Assembly (NCBI GenBank): GCA_016712865.1
Contig: JADJQH010000002.1
Location: forward strand, 558,001 to 622,000
DNA length: 64,000 nucleotides
Origin: Dokdonella sp.
GTDB taxonomy: Bacteria; Pseudomonadota; Gammaproteobacteria; Xanthomonadales; Rhodanobacteraceae
Direction of reading: 5' to 3'
Shown: positions 17,278 to 27,446 of the stretch, in pieces
Layout: each line of letters opens with the position of its first letter
Numbering within the stretch: position 1 is the stretch's first letter
Program-made: the position numbers and the translations under genes
Notes under the pieces: generated by a model
What the model was told of the DNA's origin: nothing
The model's database searches: none
What the model saw: the letters and a program-made list of their open reading frames with translations, nothing else

Positions 17278-18327
17278 TCAGCCCGCGGGTGCGTGTTCAG
17301 TTGCTGCCTCTGCAAGCACATCCATCCAGCCGCGCGCATCGTGAATGAAAAGCCGTTCACCTTGCCGGTGGATCTTGCAGAACACCTTGTGCAGCAGCGG
17401 CCCACCCTGCAGGGCAAGGTCTATGTGATCACCGTGTTGACGCACCACGAACCGCAGTGAAGCGTTGCCTTCAAGCGTGATGTCCCACGCTGTGCCTTGC
17501 ACGGCATGGCGCAGTGGCAGTACCCACCGGGCTTCGCCTGCGCTCGTGGCCAGCACCAGGACCAGGGCATGCGCCTTGCCCCAGCCGCGCATTCCAGGCA
17601 ACGGCATGCGCCAACGAGCACCCATGCAGGCCTTCAGCGGAACGCTGGCTGGTACCGGCAAGAAGCACTCCTCGCGCTGCGCATAGCGCAGCATGCGCGC
17701 CCGGCTCAGAACCAGCTGGCTGGTGTGCGCCAGGGTTGCATCTTGTTTGCGTTGCACCTGTTCTGCATTGAGTGTGAGCGCCCGATACGAAGTCTCTGCA
17801 CCGATTCCGTGCACGCGGAAGCCCAGCCTTCGACAGGGCGCCACATCGGCCTGCGCCAGCGCCAGCTCCAGCATCACCCGCAGCGCGCTGTGATCGGGAT
17901 GCGTGTCTCCCAACACCGGCGCAACCAGCACGCTGGGACGAAAGCGGGTGATCTCCTCGGCCAGACATGACTCGCCATCGGCGTCAGCAAGCAACCTGTC
18001 GGTCAATCCCGAGTCCGGCCAACCGAGGAAGCGCACATCGGTATCCGCCACGCCAAGACAAGAGAGGGCCGCCAAGCCTTCTGCACGTCGCCGTCGACCC
18101 CAGCGTTCGCGCGCCGTCGCATCAATCCGCCAGCGTTTCTCCACCCAACGCTGCGGCCAGGGATTGTTGTCGCCATCGGTCGCCACGATCACGCGCAAGG
18201 CCGCACCCGCGGCCAGCGCTTGCTGGATCAGACCACCCGTGGCCAATACCTCGTCATCCGGATGCGGCGCGAGCACCAGCACACGGTCGCATGGGTCAAT
18301 TTCGATTTGCGGGTGAGGGGCGTCCAT
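17278..18327 (-). CDS. PIG-L family deacetylase
   Basis: 349 residues. The zinc site of the LmbE/PIG-L family is clear: APHPDDEV at residues 20-27 and HPDHSALR about residue 143. These enzymes remove acetyl groups from N-acetylglucosamine-type sugars on lipids, thiols or antibiotics. Residues about 240-349 form an extra C-terminal region with beta-strand-rich sequence (LVLVLATSAGEARWVLPLR, ASLRFVVRQHGDHIDLALQGG) that may bind ligand. No sugar or LPS gene is adjacent, so the substrate is unknown. Neither a signal peptide nor membrane segment is seen. Confidence 0.85.
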   Translation of the reverse strand: MDAPHPQIEIDPCDRVLVLAPHPDDEVLATGGLIQQALAAGAALRVIVATDGDNNPWPQRWVEKRWRIDATARERWGRRRRAEGLAALSCLGVADTDVRFLGWPDSGLTDRLLADADGESCLAEEITRFRPSVLVAPVLGDTHPDHSALRVMLELALAQADVAPCRRLGFRVHGIGAETSYRALTLNAEQVQRKQDATLAHTSQLVLSRARMLRYAQREECFLPVPASVPLKACMGARWRMPLPGMRGWGKAHALVLVLATSAGEARWVLPLRHAVQGTAWDITLEGNASLRFVVRQHGDHIDLALQGGPLLHKVFCKIHRQGERLFIHDARGWMDVLAEAATEHAPAG

Positions 18328-18411
18328 TCGAGGTGATTCCAGTCATGCATGGCACACCCATCAGTCTAACAAGCATCCCCCGCATACCGATCCGCTCGTG
18401 ACTACTCGCAA

Positions 18412-19992
18412 TCAATCAAACCCGTTGCGGAAAAGGCTTTGCGTTACGGACAACGTGATGGTGTTGTCGCTGGAATCCTGCTCCATCAGGGTGACGGGAC
18501 CCTGCACGATCGCATTCAGTCTCTGCAACTCTGAATCGCTGTCCAGGGCCTTGACCTTGCCACTCACCACAATCTCACCGCCCGGCTGCATTGCAAATGT
18601 TCCACGCAAGTCGCCGTCGTTCTGCTCGATCGAACACAGATGGCCTGGCGTACCGGAGAAACAATCCAGATCGCTGGTGCCGCTGCTCCAGGGCAGCGCG
18701 ATCCTCACCACCACGGAATCCAGCGCAGCTGTCCCGATGTAATTCACCTTGACTTGGAACGCCACCTCTTCGCCGGGCATCACCGGGCCGCGGTCCATGG
18801 TCGCGGTGATGGATATATTGCCCCTCGCGCTCACTTGCGTATCGAGCATGCCAATGGCGTAGTACCCAAGCTGTGGCGAAGCGCGCTCATAGACTTGAAC
18901 CGGTAGCCTGCCATCCTGCGGCGGACCCAGCCATTGATTGATGCTTCGGTATGGACTGAGCCAGTTGTAGCTGAAGTTGCTGACGGCTTGGCGACCCATC
19001 CAGGTTCCCGTCTCGGGATCGAAGCGGGTGAGGTAGCGCAGTCGCAAGTTGCTTCCCCCCAGATCCTCCCGGATCTGCATCCAGATCCGGCTCTGCGAAT
19101 CCACCGCGACGTACTGGACGCTGGAAATCAGGGGTGTCGAGGAAACTGGAAACCAGACCTCGAAGCTTCCACCGTTTTCCGGATGCAGCAGGGCAACCAT
19201 GGGCTCGTTGTTGTAGTTTGCGGCCGCCCTGATTCCAACCTGCAACAGATCGCCGTTGGGCATCTCATGGGTTTGCACATACCGACAAGGATTGAACGGT
19301 GCACAAGCATATGCGGGTGCATTGCTGAACCAGATTGCGGTGCCATCAGCGGCGTCCAGTCTTCCCCAGCCCAGGAATCCTGTCAGCACGATGTCGCCAT
19401 CGCTGGCGATATGCAGGCTGGAAATCCCGCTCGTTTCCGTAGTATCCGCTGCCCACTCAATGCTGCCATCCAGCCCATTCAGGCGAAGCAGACCAGGGAA
19501 CTTCTCCAGCAAGACATCGTCTTCAACCAGCTTGAACAAGGGAATCGACAGATGTGGCGGTTCAAATTGGGTAACCAGCAGATCGCCGTTTTGCCAGAGA
19601 ATCGAACCGTTCGTGCCGTCCAGCTTGTAGAGCATGTAGCGGGCGCATATGTCGGGCCATGTGCATTCGACGTAGGTGGCCAGCGAAACCCACACGTTGT
19701 TGTCGGCATCGATCACCGGGGCCGATGCTTGAGTCTGATCCCAATTCTCCAGTCCGTTGAGCTTTGTGCGCCAAAATGACGTGCCGTCTGCAATATTCCA
19801 CGCACCGACCAGAAGGCTGTCTTCGACCTCCGACCCTTCGTGGATCACGGCAGCAATGCGTTCGCTGTTCGCACCAAGACTGAAGCTCGCACCAAACGAG
19901 CCACCGACCAAACCCGTCATGGTCGGCAATTCGGTGTGTGACCAAATCTGCGTCCCATCATCTGCATTTAGCTTGCTCAATCGATACCGCAT
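18412..19992 (-). CDS. PQQ-like beta-propeller protein, C-terminal part (frameshifted half)
   Basis: 526 residues starting abruptly inside a propeller blade (RLSKLNADDGTQIWSH). Further blades follow (LYKLDGTNGSILWQNGD, LLRLNGLDGSIEWAAD, RLDAADGTAIW), then from about residue 390 an immunoglobulin-like module of the DUF11 kind (VMPGEEVAFQVKVNYIGTAALDSVVVRIALP) and the terminal LFRNGFD. It has no signal peptide of its own although the domain make-up is that of an exported protein. It overlaps the preceding reading frame by 16 bp; the two appear to be one gene broken by a single-base loss near TGGCCATGC. Confidence 0.7.
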   Translation of the reverse strand: MRYRLSKLNADDGTQIWSHTELPTMTGLVGGSFGASFSLGANSERIAAVIHEGSEVEDSLLVGAWNIADGTSFWRTKLNGLENWDQTQASAPVIDADNNVWVSLATYVECTWPDICARYMLYKLDGTNGSILWQNGDLLVTQFEPPHLSIPLFKLVEDDVLLEKFPGLLRLNGLDGSIEWAADTTETSGISSLHIASDGDIVLTGFLGWGRLDAADGTAIWFSNAPAYACAPFNPCRYVQTHEMPNGDLLQVGIRAAANYNNEPMVALLHPENGGSFEVWFPVSSTPLISSVQYVAVDSQSRIWMQIREDLGGSNLRLRYLTRFDPETGTWMGRQAVSNFSYNWLSPYRSINQWLGPPQDGRLPVQVYERASPQLGYYAIGMLDTQVSARGNISITATMDRGPVMPGEEVAFQVKVNYIGTAALDSVVVRIALPWSSGTSDLDCFSGTPGHLCSIEQNDGDLRGTFAMQPGGEIVVSGKVKALDSDSELQRLNAIVQGPVTLMEQDSSDNTITLSVTQSLFRNGFD

Positions 19993-21272
19993 GGCCAGGG
20001 ATCCTGCTCCACAGTCATGGAAATCATCTCGTCACCGACGTGGATCGCGTCGCCGTAGTCGGCCTGACCAAGCACCGGCATGGCCGGCTGAGTGGTCAGC
20101 GCACCACTGGCAAAATCAATTCGTTGCAGGAGTGGCGCAGGTTGCGACACCGTACCCGCCACCCGGGCCAGCGCAGTGAACTGGCCGTCGTCGAGGCCGC
20201 CCAGCGCGAGCCATTCAAGCACTGGATGACCTTGAGCATCCGAGCTCGGTAAATTGGTCGTCCATTGCACGGCACCGGTCAGCGCATCCAGCTTGTGCAG
20301 GCCACTCGGGGAGTTGACCATCAGCGCGTTGCCGATGGCGGCAATCACATCAACGTTGCCCAGCGGCCGGCTCCACAGCAATTTGCCACTGCCCGCCTCC
20401 AGCGCGTGAACCATGTTGCCGTCGATGGCAACCGGGACAGCCGGATCCCCGGGCACCAACAACGCATCCTCGTGGGCAACGGCGCTCTGCCACACCTCCG
20501 CGCCGTTCGCGATGTCCAGCGCCAGAACGGTACTTTCACCGGCAAGATAGGCATGGACAGAGTCGAACCCGAGCAGGCGCGGGCGACCAGAACCCGGCTG
20601 GTATTCCCACAGCAGCCGACCTTGGTCATCCAACCTGTAAAGCCGAGATCCTGTGGTCGCGTAGATGCCTTCCGATTCCGTGGACAAGAGAATATTTCCA
20701 GCGGCGTCGCTCGCGCTTCCATTGACTCGGCAATAGCGCTCCCGTCCCGGCAGGCGAAGCTGCCATGCCACGTCACCGCTGCCGGCATCGAGCACCGACA
20801 CCTGGTCGCAGGACAGCGCAGCCACCCGATTGCCGGGAAGATCGACGAACTGCTCGGCGGCAAAGCTTCGCGTCCATTCGATCAAACCGTCGGCATCAAG
20901 CTTGACTGTCCTGCTGCTGTCCCTGTGTGCAAAAAAAGCGCCACCATCTGCCGAAGGCCAGAGCGCTGGCGCGTATTCCGGTTCGTAAGCCGAAATTTTC
21001 GCCGTCCAGCGCACAGCGCCAACGGGTGATAAACGCAGCACGTCATGTTCCTCGCCGAGCAGAGTCAGACTGGCAAACAGGAGGTCTGCGTTTCCGGCAA
21101 AGCGGATCGAGGTTGGATAGGCGAGCTCGGGATAGGAGTATCCCGCGCCGATCATGGGCGGCGCTGGATGGATCCAGTCCTGCTGCCAGACCATGTCCAC
21201 GGCGTGCACGGAGTTGCAAGCCAAGCCCAGCAGCAACCCAATGCATCCGATCCTGACCATTGCCGTCCCCAT
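19977..21272 (-). CDS. PQQ-like beta-propeller protein, N-terminal part with signal peptide
   Basis: 431 residues: a signal peptide (MVRIGCIGLLLGLACNSVHA) followed by repeated propeller strands such as LRLSPVGAVRWTAKI, VKLDADGLIEWTRSF, VSVLDAGSGDVAWQL, YRLDDQGRLLWEYQ, LALDIANGAEVWQSA and HALEAGSGKLLWSRP, the D-x-x-G-x-x-x-W pattern of PQQ-type blades. The binding residues for a PQQ cofactor are not evident, so this is more likely a structural or ligand-binding propeller. It stops at ...EQDPWPCGID just where the next frame resumes the blade, so the gene appears interrupted. Start could be the ATG at 21272 or 21260. Confidence 0.75.
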   Translation of the reverse strand: MGTAMVRIGCIGLLLGLACNSVHAVDMVWQQDWIHPAPPMIGAGYSYPELAYPTSIRFAGNADLLFASLTLLGEEHDVLRLSPVGAVRWTAKISAYEPEYAPALWPSADGGAFFAHRDSSRTVKLDADGLIEWTRSFAAEQFVDLPGNRVAALSCDQVSVLDAGSGDVAWQLRLPGRERYCRVNGSASDAAGNILLSTESEGIYATTGSRLYRLDDQGRLLWEYQPGSGRPRLLGFDSVHAYLAGESTVLALDIANGAEVWQSAVAHEDALLVPGDPAVPVAIDGNMVHALEAGSGKLLWSRPLGNVDVIAAIGNALMVNSPSGLHKLDALTGAVQWTTNLPSSDAQGHPVLEWLALGGLDDGQFTALARVAGTVSQPAPLLQRIDFASGALTTQPAMPVLGQADYGDAIHVGDEMISMTVEQDPWPCGID

Positions 21273-21414
21273 TTGTCACCAACCTATCGCGCAAATCCTC
21301 GCAACCCTCAGGCATAGGATAGCGCGCTCCAACGTTGCAGACGAATTCAGGTGAACGTTCGTCGCAGACCGGCATACTCAGGGGCTGAACACCCTTGAAA
21401 TCAACCACGCTCTA

Positions 21415-22704
21415 TCATTGTTGTGTCAGACGCTTGCGCAACTCCTGCAAGCCCAGGTCGCAGCCAGCGCCTGGGGATGTGCGTGCCGCCAGGCTGGACT
21501 CGGGCGTACGCCCGGCTCCTGCGGAACCGGTCGAATCGGCCGCGGCACGATAGGCCTCGCGGAACGGCATTCCGGCAATGGCCGCCTCGATGGCGACATC
21601 GGTGGCATGCATGGCCGGTTCGATGGCCTTGCGCATGGCATCCGCGTTCCATTCCATGCCTGCGAGCAAATCGGGCAATAGCTCCAACGCGGCAAGTCCG
21701 CGATGGAAGCCGTGCACGATGGCGCCCTTGCTGACCTGCAGATCCCGTTGGTAGCCGCTGGGCAGGGACAGCAGTTGTTCGATTTCCGTGCGCGCGGCGG
21801 CAACGCTGGCATAGCTGGCCCGCATCAGTTCGATCACATCGGGATTGCGCTTGTTGGGCATGATGGAACTGCCGGTGGTGAATACGCCGGGCAGATTCAC
21901 GAAGCCGTACTCGCTGGTCGTGAACAAGGACAAGTCCCAGGCCAGACGGCGCAAGTCGAGAACGGCGGCGGCCAGCGCCTCCAAGGCTGCCATTTCAAAC
22001 TTGCCGCGCGAAAGCTGGGCGTAGATTGGACTCACCTGCATGCGGGCAAAGCCGAGGCGCTGCGTGGTGAACTCGCGGTCCAGCGCAAGATTGACTCCGA
22101 ATCCGGCTGCCGTTCCCAAGGGATTGGCATCGATCAGAGCCAGGGTCTGCTGCGCGCGCCAGGCATTGTCGACAAAGGACTCGGCGATACCCGCAAACCA
22201 CATGGCGGTGGATGAAACCACTGCGCGTTGCAGATGCGTGTAGCCGGGCATCGGCCAGCATTCACGCTCGGCGCGTTCGATGCAGACGCGAGCCACGTTC
22301 CGGCAAATTTCGTGCAAGTCACGCAAGCGCTGCTTGAGCCACAGGCGAGTGGCCACCAGGATCTGGTCATTGCGGCTGCGTCCCGTGTGCACTTTTCCAC
22401 CCAGCGCACCCAGCCGATCAATCAGGCGAGCCTCAATGGCCGAGTGGCCATCCTCGAAGCGCTCATCCAGCACGAAGGTGCCGGCGCCGAAGTCGGCGGC
22501 CAGCACATCCAGTTCACGCACAAGGGACTGACTTTCCTCGTCCGTCAGCAGGTTTATTCGCAGCAAGCCTTCGACATGGGCTTTGCTCGCCTCGATATCG
22601 TGCAGGAAGAATTCGCGATCCAGCAGCACGTCATCGCCGGCAAGAAACCGCATGACGCGCTGATCGCTCTGCACGCCGGCCTTTTGCCAAAGCAGGTCGC
22701 TCAT
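21415..22704 (-). CDS. argH: Argininosuccinate lyase
   Basis: 429 residues. Fumarase/aspartase superfamily signature [12 protein letters not shown] is present together with GRSRNDQ and [11 protein letters not shown], both standard in ArgH. It splits argininosuccinate to arginine and fumarate, the last step of arginine synthesis. ATG at 22704 overlaps the argC stop by 4 bp (ATGA); an upstream in-frame extension overlapping argC is rejected. Last gene of the arginine operon; the Gly/Ser/Ala-rich stretch before the C terminus ([15 protein letters not shown]) is unusual but does not interrupt the fold. It is slightly shorter than the usual 450-460 residues. Confidence 0.94.
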   Translation of the reverse strand: MSDLLWQKAGVQSDQRVMRFLAGDDVLLDREFFLHDIEASKAHVEGLLRINLLTDEESQSLVRELDVLAADFGAGTFVLDERFEDGHSAIEARLIDRLGALGGKVHTGRSRNDQILVATRLWLKQRLRDLHEICRNVARVCIERAERECWPMPGYTHLQRAVVSSTAMWFAGIAESFVDNAWRAQQTLALIDANPLGTAAGFGVNLALDREFTTQRLGFARMQVSPIYAQLSRGKFEMAALEALAAAVLDLRRLAWDLSLFTTSEYGFVNLPGVFTTGSSIMPNKRNPDVIELMRASYASVAAARTEIEQLLSLPSGYQRDLQVSKGAIVHGFHRGLAALELLPDLLAGMEWNADAMRKAIEPAMHATDVAIEAAIAGMPFREAYRAAADSTGSAGAGRTPESSLAARTSPGAGCDLGLQELRKRLTQQ

Positions 22705-23660
22705 GGCTGTTCCCTCGTGGGTATGCCGCTGGTTTCCCCGAAACCCAGCGCAAGATTGATGTTCTGCATGGCCTGGGTTGCCGCGCCCTTGAGCAGATTG
22801 TCCAGGCACGCCACCACGACCACGCGCCGACCGCCGGGAGCCAGTGCAAATCCGCCAATTTGGACTCCATGCGTTCCGGCCACCCGACTGACCCAGGGCG
22901 CGTCCTCGGTGATCTCGACCAGGGCTTCGTCGCCATATCTGCCGAGGTAGCGGTTGCGGATTTCTTCCACGCTCATGGATCGTTGCAACCACAGGTTCAC
23001 GGTCATAGTGATGCCGCGAAAGTGCGAGGCCACATGCGGCATGAACTCCACCGGCACCCCCAATTGCCGCGACACCTCGCGCTCGTGCAGGTGATCGACC
23101 AGCGAGTACGGCATCAGGTTGTCGCGTAGTTTTTCCGGATCATTGCGCTCGGATGGCGCGGTGCCCGCCCCCGAGTACCCGGAAACACCGAAACACTGTG
23201 GCGGGCCGGCAAGTTCATCCAGCAGCGGAGCAATGGCCAATTGCATGGCGGTTGCATAGCAGCCTGGATTGCTGATCCTGCGTTCGCCCTTGTACCGCGC
23301 ACGCGTCAACTCCGGCAGCCCGTAGTACCAGCCCTCGCTGAAACGATGATCCGCCGACAGGTCAACGATCAGGGCTTCCGGCCGCTGCGACTGGATTGCT
23401 TGCACATACTCGGCGGACTTTCCATTGGGCAGGGCCAGCACCACCACATCGGCGGCCTTTCGCGCCACCGCCTCGGCATCCGCGCAGACGTAGCGCAGGG
23501 ATCCGGTGAATCCATCGACGTGATCCGATACCTGCTGCCCGTCGTGTTCGCGCGACGACACCAGGACCAGTTCGAGCGAGGAATGCGCATCGACCATGCG
23601 AATCAACTCGGCACCGGTATGCCCGCGTGCACCGATGATGGCAACGCTGTGCAGCGTCAT
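22701..23660 (-). CDS. argC: N-acetyl-gamma-glutamyl-phosphate reductase
   Basis: 319 residues. N-terminal Rossmann motif ([18 protein letters not shown]) for NADPH, catalytic cysteine in [13 protein letters not shown] and [13 protein letters not shown]. It reduces N-acetylglutamyl phosphate to the semialdehyde, third step of the acetylated route. ATG at 23660 overlaps the argAB stop (ATGA). Overlaps on both sides show a tightly packed operon. Confidence 0.94.
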   Translation of the reverse strand: MTLHSVAIIGARGHTGAELIRMVDAHSSLELVLVSSREHDGQQVSDHVDGFTGSLRYVCADAEAVARKAADVVVLALPNGKSAEYVQAIQSQRPEALIVDLSADHRFSEGWYYGLPELTRARYKGERRISNPGCYATAMQLAIAPLLDELAGPPQCFGVSGYSGAGTAPSERNDPEKLRDNLMPYSLVDHLHEREVSRQLGVPVEFMPHVASHFRGITMTVNLWLQRSMSVEEIRNRYLGRYGDEALVEITEDAPWVSRVAGTHGVQIGGFALAPGGRRVVVVACLDNLLKGAATQAMQNINLALGFGETSGIPTREQP

Positions 23661-24994
23661 GCCACCCGCTCCATCGCCGCGTTCAGGGTTGCGGGCTTGC
23701 TGGCACAGAACGCGACGCAACGTTCAATGTCGGCAAAGCCCTCGATGCCGTACCAGAACACGCGCCAGGGTTCGTGCTTGCAGCAGCCATCCGACTCGCC
23801 GTGATAAAAGGCGTTGACCGGATTGCCCAGGCGCGATCGCCAGTACAACTGCGGGGTCTCGGCGCGCATGACTTGCCAAACGGCACGGCCCAGGCCCTCA
23901 CCCTGGGCATCCTCCAGCACGGCAAATTTGTCCAGATAAGGGAGGCCGTCACCGTCCACGAGGATCAGCGCCGCACGATAGTTTTCGCTCACGTAGGCTC
24001 GCCGCAGGCTGGTGCGTTCGAAGTAGTCCTGCGCCAACACGCGCGAGAAGCTCGACTCGATCAGGCTGCGCAGGCGCGCAAGATCCAACTGCTCCCATTG
24101 GCTTGCCTGCAGCACGCGCTCGCCTCGCCGGATCAGCGTGCCTGAACCCTTGTGGGTAAACAGCTCCTTGGCCAGTTCCGCAGGACGCGTGATCGATACC
24201 GACGAAGTCAAGGGCAGCTCATCGAGCAGGTCCTTGATCTGTTCGATCTTCAGGCGCATGCCGGAATGCAGCCACGGTTGTGCGATCAGCCGCTCGTATT
24301 CGCTGGACAAGCTGATCGAATCGATCACCCTGCCCTCGCCATCCAGCAGACCCCCGGTGCCGGTGAGGAAGATGATCTTGTAGGGTTGCAGCACCTTGAC
24401 CAGTTCGTTGGCGGCAAAGTCCGCATTGATGTTGAGGATCTGGCCGTCCACGGTTTCGCCCATGCTCGCGATTACCGGAATCGATCCGGCCTGCAGGCTG
24501 GCTTCGATGGGTGCCAGGTTGACGCTGTTCACCTTGCCCACCAGACCCAGCGCAGCACGATCCACGTAGTCGGACTCGAAAACGCCAGCGGTGATGGAGG
24601 TTGCCCGTGTACCGCCTTCCTGCAGGGCCTCGACCAGCTTCAGGTTCTGCGTCTGCAACACGCGACGCACGATGCCGAGCGCCTGGGACGAAGTGACGCG
24701 CAAGCCGTCGATGGTCTGCTTCTCGATGCCCGCCGCTGCCAGCTCGTTGTCCAGTTGCGGCCCGGCGCCGTGAACGACGATCGGCGTGAGGCCCACGTCC
24801 TGCAGGAAGGCCAGCGAGGATGTCAGCGCCTCGAGGTCATCGCGCAGCACCGCGCCTCCCACCTTGACCACCGCGAACCGCTTGGCATCCAGTTGCGAGA
24901 AACGCTTGAGGTACTGGTTGATCTCCTTGGCGCTGGCCATGCTGGAGAGCAGCCGCACGATGGTTTGCCGGGTCTGCCGGATTGCACTATTCAT
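23657..24994 (-). CDS. argB: Bifunctional N-acetylglutamate synthase/kinase
   Basis: 445 residues from ATG 24994. The N-terminal two-thirds is an amino acid kinase ([40 protein letters not shown]); the C-terminal third is a GNAT acetyltransferase of the vertebrate-like NAT type ([59 protein letters not shown]). This is the fused NAGS/K known from Xanthomonas, which both acetylates glutamate and phosphorylates the product; it is normally feedback-inhibited by arginine. The start just upstream, within argE', is supported by the overlap geometry. Confidence 0.92.
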   Translation of the reverse strand: MNSAIRQTRQTIVRLLSSMASAKEINQYLKRFSQLDAKRFAVVKVGGAVLRDDLEALTSSLAFLQDVGLTPIVVHGAGPQLDNELAAAGIEKQTIDGLRVTSSQALGIVRRVLQTQNLKLVEALQEGGTRATSITAGVFESDYVDRAALGLVGKVNSVNLAPIEASLQAGSIPVIASMGETVDGQILNINADFAANELVKVLQPYKIIFLTGTGGLLDGEGRVIDSISLSSEYERLIAQPWLHSGMRLKIEQIKDLLDELPLTSSVSITRPAELAKELFTHKGSGTLIRRGERVLQASQWEQLDLARLRSLIESSFSRVLAQDYFERTSLRRAYVSENYRAALILVDGDGLPYLDKFAVLEDAQGEGLGRAVWQVMRAETPQLYWRSRLGNPVNAFYHGESDGCCKHEPWRVFWYGIEGFADIERCVAFCASKPATLNAAMERVA

Positions 24995-26078
24995 GGATGA
25001 TTCCCCGCACCGATTCCGCATAGGTTTGAAGCTGCTGCAAGCTCACCCATTCATCCGCTGCATGCGCCTGGCGGATGTCTCCCGGCCCGTAGACCATCGC
25101 GCAATAGCCCGCCTGCGAGAAAAGCGAGGCTTCAGTCCAGAAATCCACCGCATTGCCGATCGGCAGGTTCAGCGCGTCTGCCATGTCGCGCGCTGCCAGG
25201 CGACGCGATTCCGCTTGTGCGACGTCGCCCGCAGGCAGGCTGGGGCCGCGGAAAGTCTCCATGAACCCGGCTGCTGCGGGCTCGGCGAAGGAACGGAAGG
25301 TGTGCAGCAGTGCGTCCACATCGGTAGAGGGCAGCGGCCGAAACCCGAAGCGCAGCTCCGCGTCCGGAGCGATCACGTTGGCCTTGATGCCGCCTTCGAT
25401 GCGACCGATGTTGAAGCGCAAGCCCGTCAAGCCGCCAAAGCGCTCATGCGCGCAGCGCTCGACGTGCGCCAGCGCCTTTTCGCCCCAGCGGATGACCTGG
25501 TGCAGCGCGCTGTCGGCTGGCGTCTGCTCAGCCGAAGCGTGTCCGGCCTGTCCGGAAAATTGCATCTGCACCGAGCAGATGCCGCGATGGGCAAGCACCG
25601 CCTCGCAGCGCGTGGGTTCCGCGACCATCACAGCCTCGAACGGCAGCTCGCGCGCAAGAAACGCGGAGATGCAGCGTGCGTCGTTGGCTTCCTCGTCGGA
25701 GCTGAACAGGAATGCCGCATCGCCATTGCCGGCATTGGCCACGGCCAGCAAGGCCGCGGCTGCGCCCTTGATATCGCAGGCCCCCAATCCGATGGCGCGA
25801 TCCCCGGTCACCCGCAACTCGAATGGACTGGCACTCCAGTGCGGCGAGTCCGGCACCGTGTCCACATGCACATTGAACAAGGTTTTCGGATTGCCACGTC
25901 GGGCATACAGGCTGACCGCCCCGGCACCATGATCGACCAGATCCAGCTCGAAACCGGGCAGATGGCCACACAGATAAGCAAAGATGCCATCGGCGCCGAT
26001 GTGGCGCGGTGGATTGCGCGTATCGAACGCGACCAGCGCGCGCAGATGTTCAAGGGTTGCCCGCAACAGTTCGCTCAC
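24987..26078 (-). CDS. argE: N-acetylcitrulline/acetylornithine deacetylase (M20 family)
   Basis: 363 residues from a GTG at 26078 that overlaps the argG stop as GTGA. Metal and catalytic residues of M20 are visible: [30 protein letters not shown]. In Xanthomonas-type clusters the enzyme at this position removes acetate from N-acetylcitrulline made by the neighbouring transcarbamylase, which is the most likely substrate here. An earlier in-frame ATG at 26108 would give 373 residues but buries 34 bases in argG. Confidence 0.88.
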   Translation of the reverse strand: MSELLRATLEHLRALVAFDTRNPPRHIGADGIFAYLCGHLPGFELDLVDHGAGAVSLYARRGNPKTLFNVHVDTVPDSPHWSASPFELRVTGDRAIGLGACDIKGAAAALLAVANAGNGDAAFLFSSDEEANDARCISAFLARELPFEAVMVAEPTRCEAVLAHRGICSVQMQFSGQAGHASAEQTPADSALHQVIRWGEKALAHVERCAHERFGGLTGLRFNIGRIEGGIKANVIAPDAELRFGFRPLPSTDVDALLHTFRSFAEPAAAGFMETFRGPSLPAGDVAQAESRRLAARDMADALNLPIGNAVDFWTEASLFSQAGYCAMVYGPGDIRQAHAADEWVSLQQLQTYAESVRGIIHE

Positions 26079-27322
26079 TGCGCCTGCTCCCGATTGACCT
26101 GCGCCCACAGCGTGGAGCTCATGCCGTACAGGCGGATGAATCCTTCCGCTTCCTGCACTCCCCAGTCGGCAGACTGTGCATAGGTCGCACCTTTCGCATT
26201 GAGGATGTGTGCCGATTGCACGGCCGTTGCGTGCACGCTTCCTCCCTGCGTTTCCAGGGTGACCTCGCCATTGACCTGGCTCTGGCTGGCAGCGAGGAAG
26301 GCTTCCAGATCCCGCTTCAGCGGGTCATGGAAGAAGCCTTCATAAACCAGCTCAACCCATTGCCTGGCGACCAGCGGTTTGAAGCGGTTCTGCGCCTTGG
26401 ACAGCACGGCTTCCTCCAGCGCGCGGTGCGCAACCAGCAGCGCAGTTAGACCCGGCGCCTCGAATACGATGCGCCCCTTGAGCCCTATTGTTGTGTCCCC
26501 GGTGTAGATGCCGCGGCCCACACCGTAGGCGGCAAACAGGGTGTTCAAGCGCGCCAGCAGGACATGCCCAGGCAAGGCTTCACCGTTGAGTGTCCTGGCT
26601 TCACCTTGCTCGAATCCGATGGTCACCACCATTTTCGAGTTCGGCCACTCGGCGCGCGGAGCGCACCAGCCGCGCGCACCCTCGCCCGGTTCCTGCCAAC
26701 GGTCGATCTCGCCTCCGGACATGGTGAGACCGAGCAGGTTTTCGTTGATGGTGTAGGCCTTCTGCTTGCTCCTCACGCTGAAACCTCGGGCTTCCAGCCA
26801 GGCTTGCTCATAGGCGCGCACTTGCGCATGTTCTTTCTGGATCTCGCGGATCGGCGCGATGATTTCGTAGTCGCCGAGCGCCTTGACGGTCAGGTCGAAA
26901 CGCACCTGGTCGTTGCCCATGCCGGTACAGCCGTGCGCAATGGTGCGGGTTCCGATTTCGGCAGCGCGCTTCAAGGCCGCTTCCACGATCAGATAGCGAT
27001 CAGACACCAGCAGCGGATATTGGCCCTGGTAACCTTCACCCGCCCACACGAAGGGCTTGACGAAATTGCTCCAGATGGCTGGGCCACCATCGACCGTGAC
27101 ATGGCTGGAAGCACCCAGTTCCGCCGCGCGCTGCTCGATGTACTGGCGCTCCGCATCGTCCACGCCGCCGGTATCGGCAAAAACCGTGTGCACGTCATAT
27201 CCGCGCTCCTTGAGCCAGGGAATGCAAAAACTCGTGTCGAGCCCGCCCGAGAACGCAAGCACGATGTCTTTGGAGTCGGGAATGGGGAATGGGGAATCGG
27301 GAATCGAAGGAGCGCTGGCCAT
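26075..27322 (-). CDS. argG: Argininosuccinate synthase
   Basis: 415 residues. The ATP-pyrophosphatase loop [10 protein letters not shown] lies at about residues 23-32 and the citrulline/aspartate-binding regions ([33 protein letters not shown]) are normal. It joins citrulline and aspartate. The N terminus is odd: [17 protein letters not shown] precedes the usual [10 protein letters not shown] start and is encoded by a heptamer repeat arm. AGGA five bases before the ATG at 27322 supports that this extension is really translated. Confidence 0.94.
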   Translation of the reverse strand: MASAPSIPDSPFPIPDSKDIVLAFSGGLDTSFCIPWLKERGYDVHTVFADTGGVDDAERQYIEQRAAELGASSHVTVDGGPAIWSNFVKPFVWAGEGYQGQYPLLVSDRYLIVEAALKRAAEIGTRTIAHGCTGMGNDQVRFDLTVKALGDYEIIAPIREIQKEHAQVRAYEQAWLEARGFSVRSKQKAYTINENLLGLTMSGGEIDRWQEPGEGARGWCAPRAEWPNSKMVVTIGFEQGEARTLNGEALPGHVLLARLNTLFAAYGVGRGIYTGDTTIGLKGRIVFEAPGLTALLVAHRALEEAVLSKAQNRFKPLVARQWVELVYEGFFHDPLKRDLEAFLAASQSQVNGEVTLETQGGSVHATAVQSAHILNAKGATYAQSADWGVQEAEGFIRLYGMSSTLWAQVNREQAQ

Positions 27323-27446
27323 GTGGTGTTCCTGCTCGTTGCAACAAGGTTGGCAATAGGTTGGTTGATATGGGGCACCGATGAATTAGTCGACGAGTAG
27401 CTTTTGCTTTTAAACCATTCTCGATTCCCCATTCCCGATTCCCGAA
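27278..27446. repeat. Heptamer-arm palindromic element A (argF'/argG junction)
   Basis: Left arm 27278-27306 consists of four 7-bp units of GGGAATG/GGGAATC; the right arm 27417-27446 carries the complementary ATTCCCC/ATTCCCG units. The arms can form a long hairpin. They encode the first residues of ArgG ([12 protein letters not shown]) and the last of ArgF' (GSGIGNGESRMV), so the element spans the whole junction. Confidence 0.8.
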
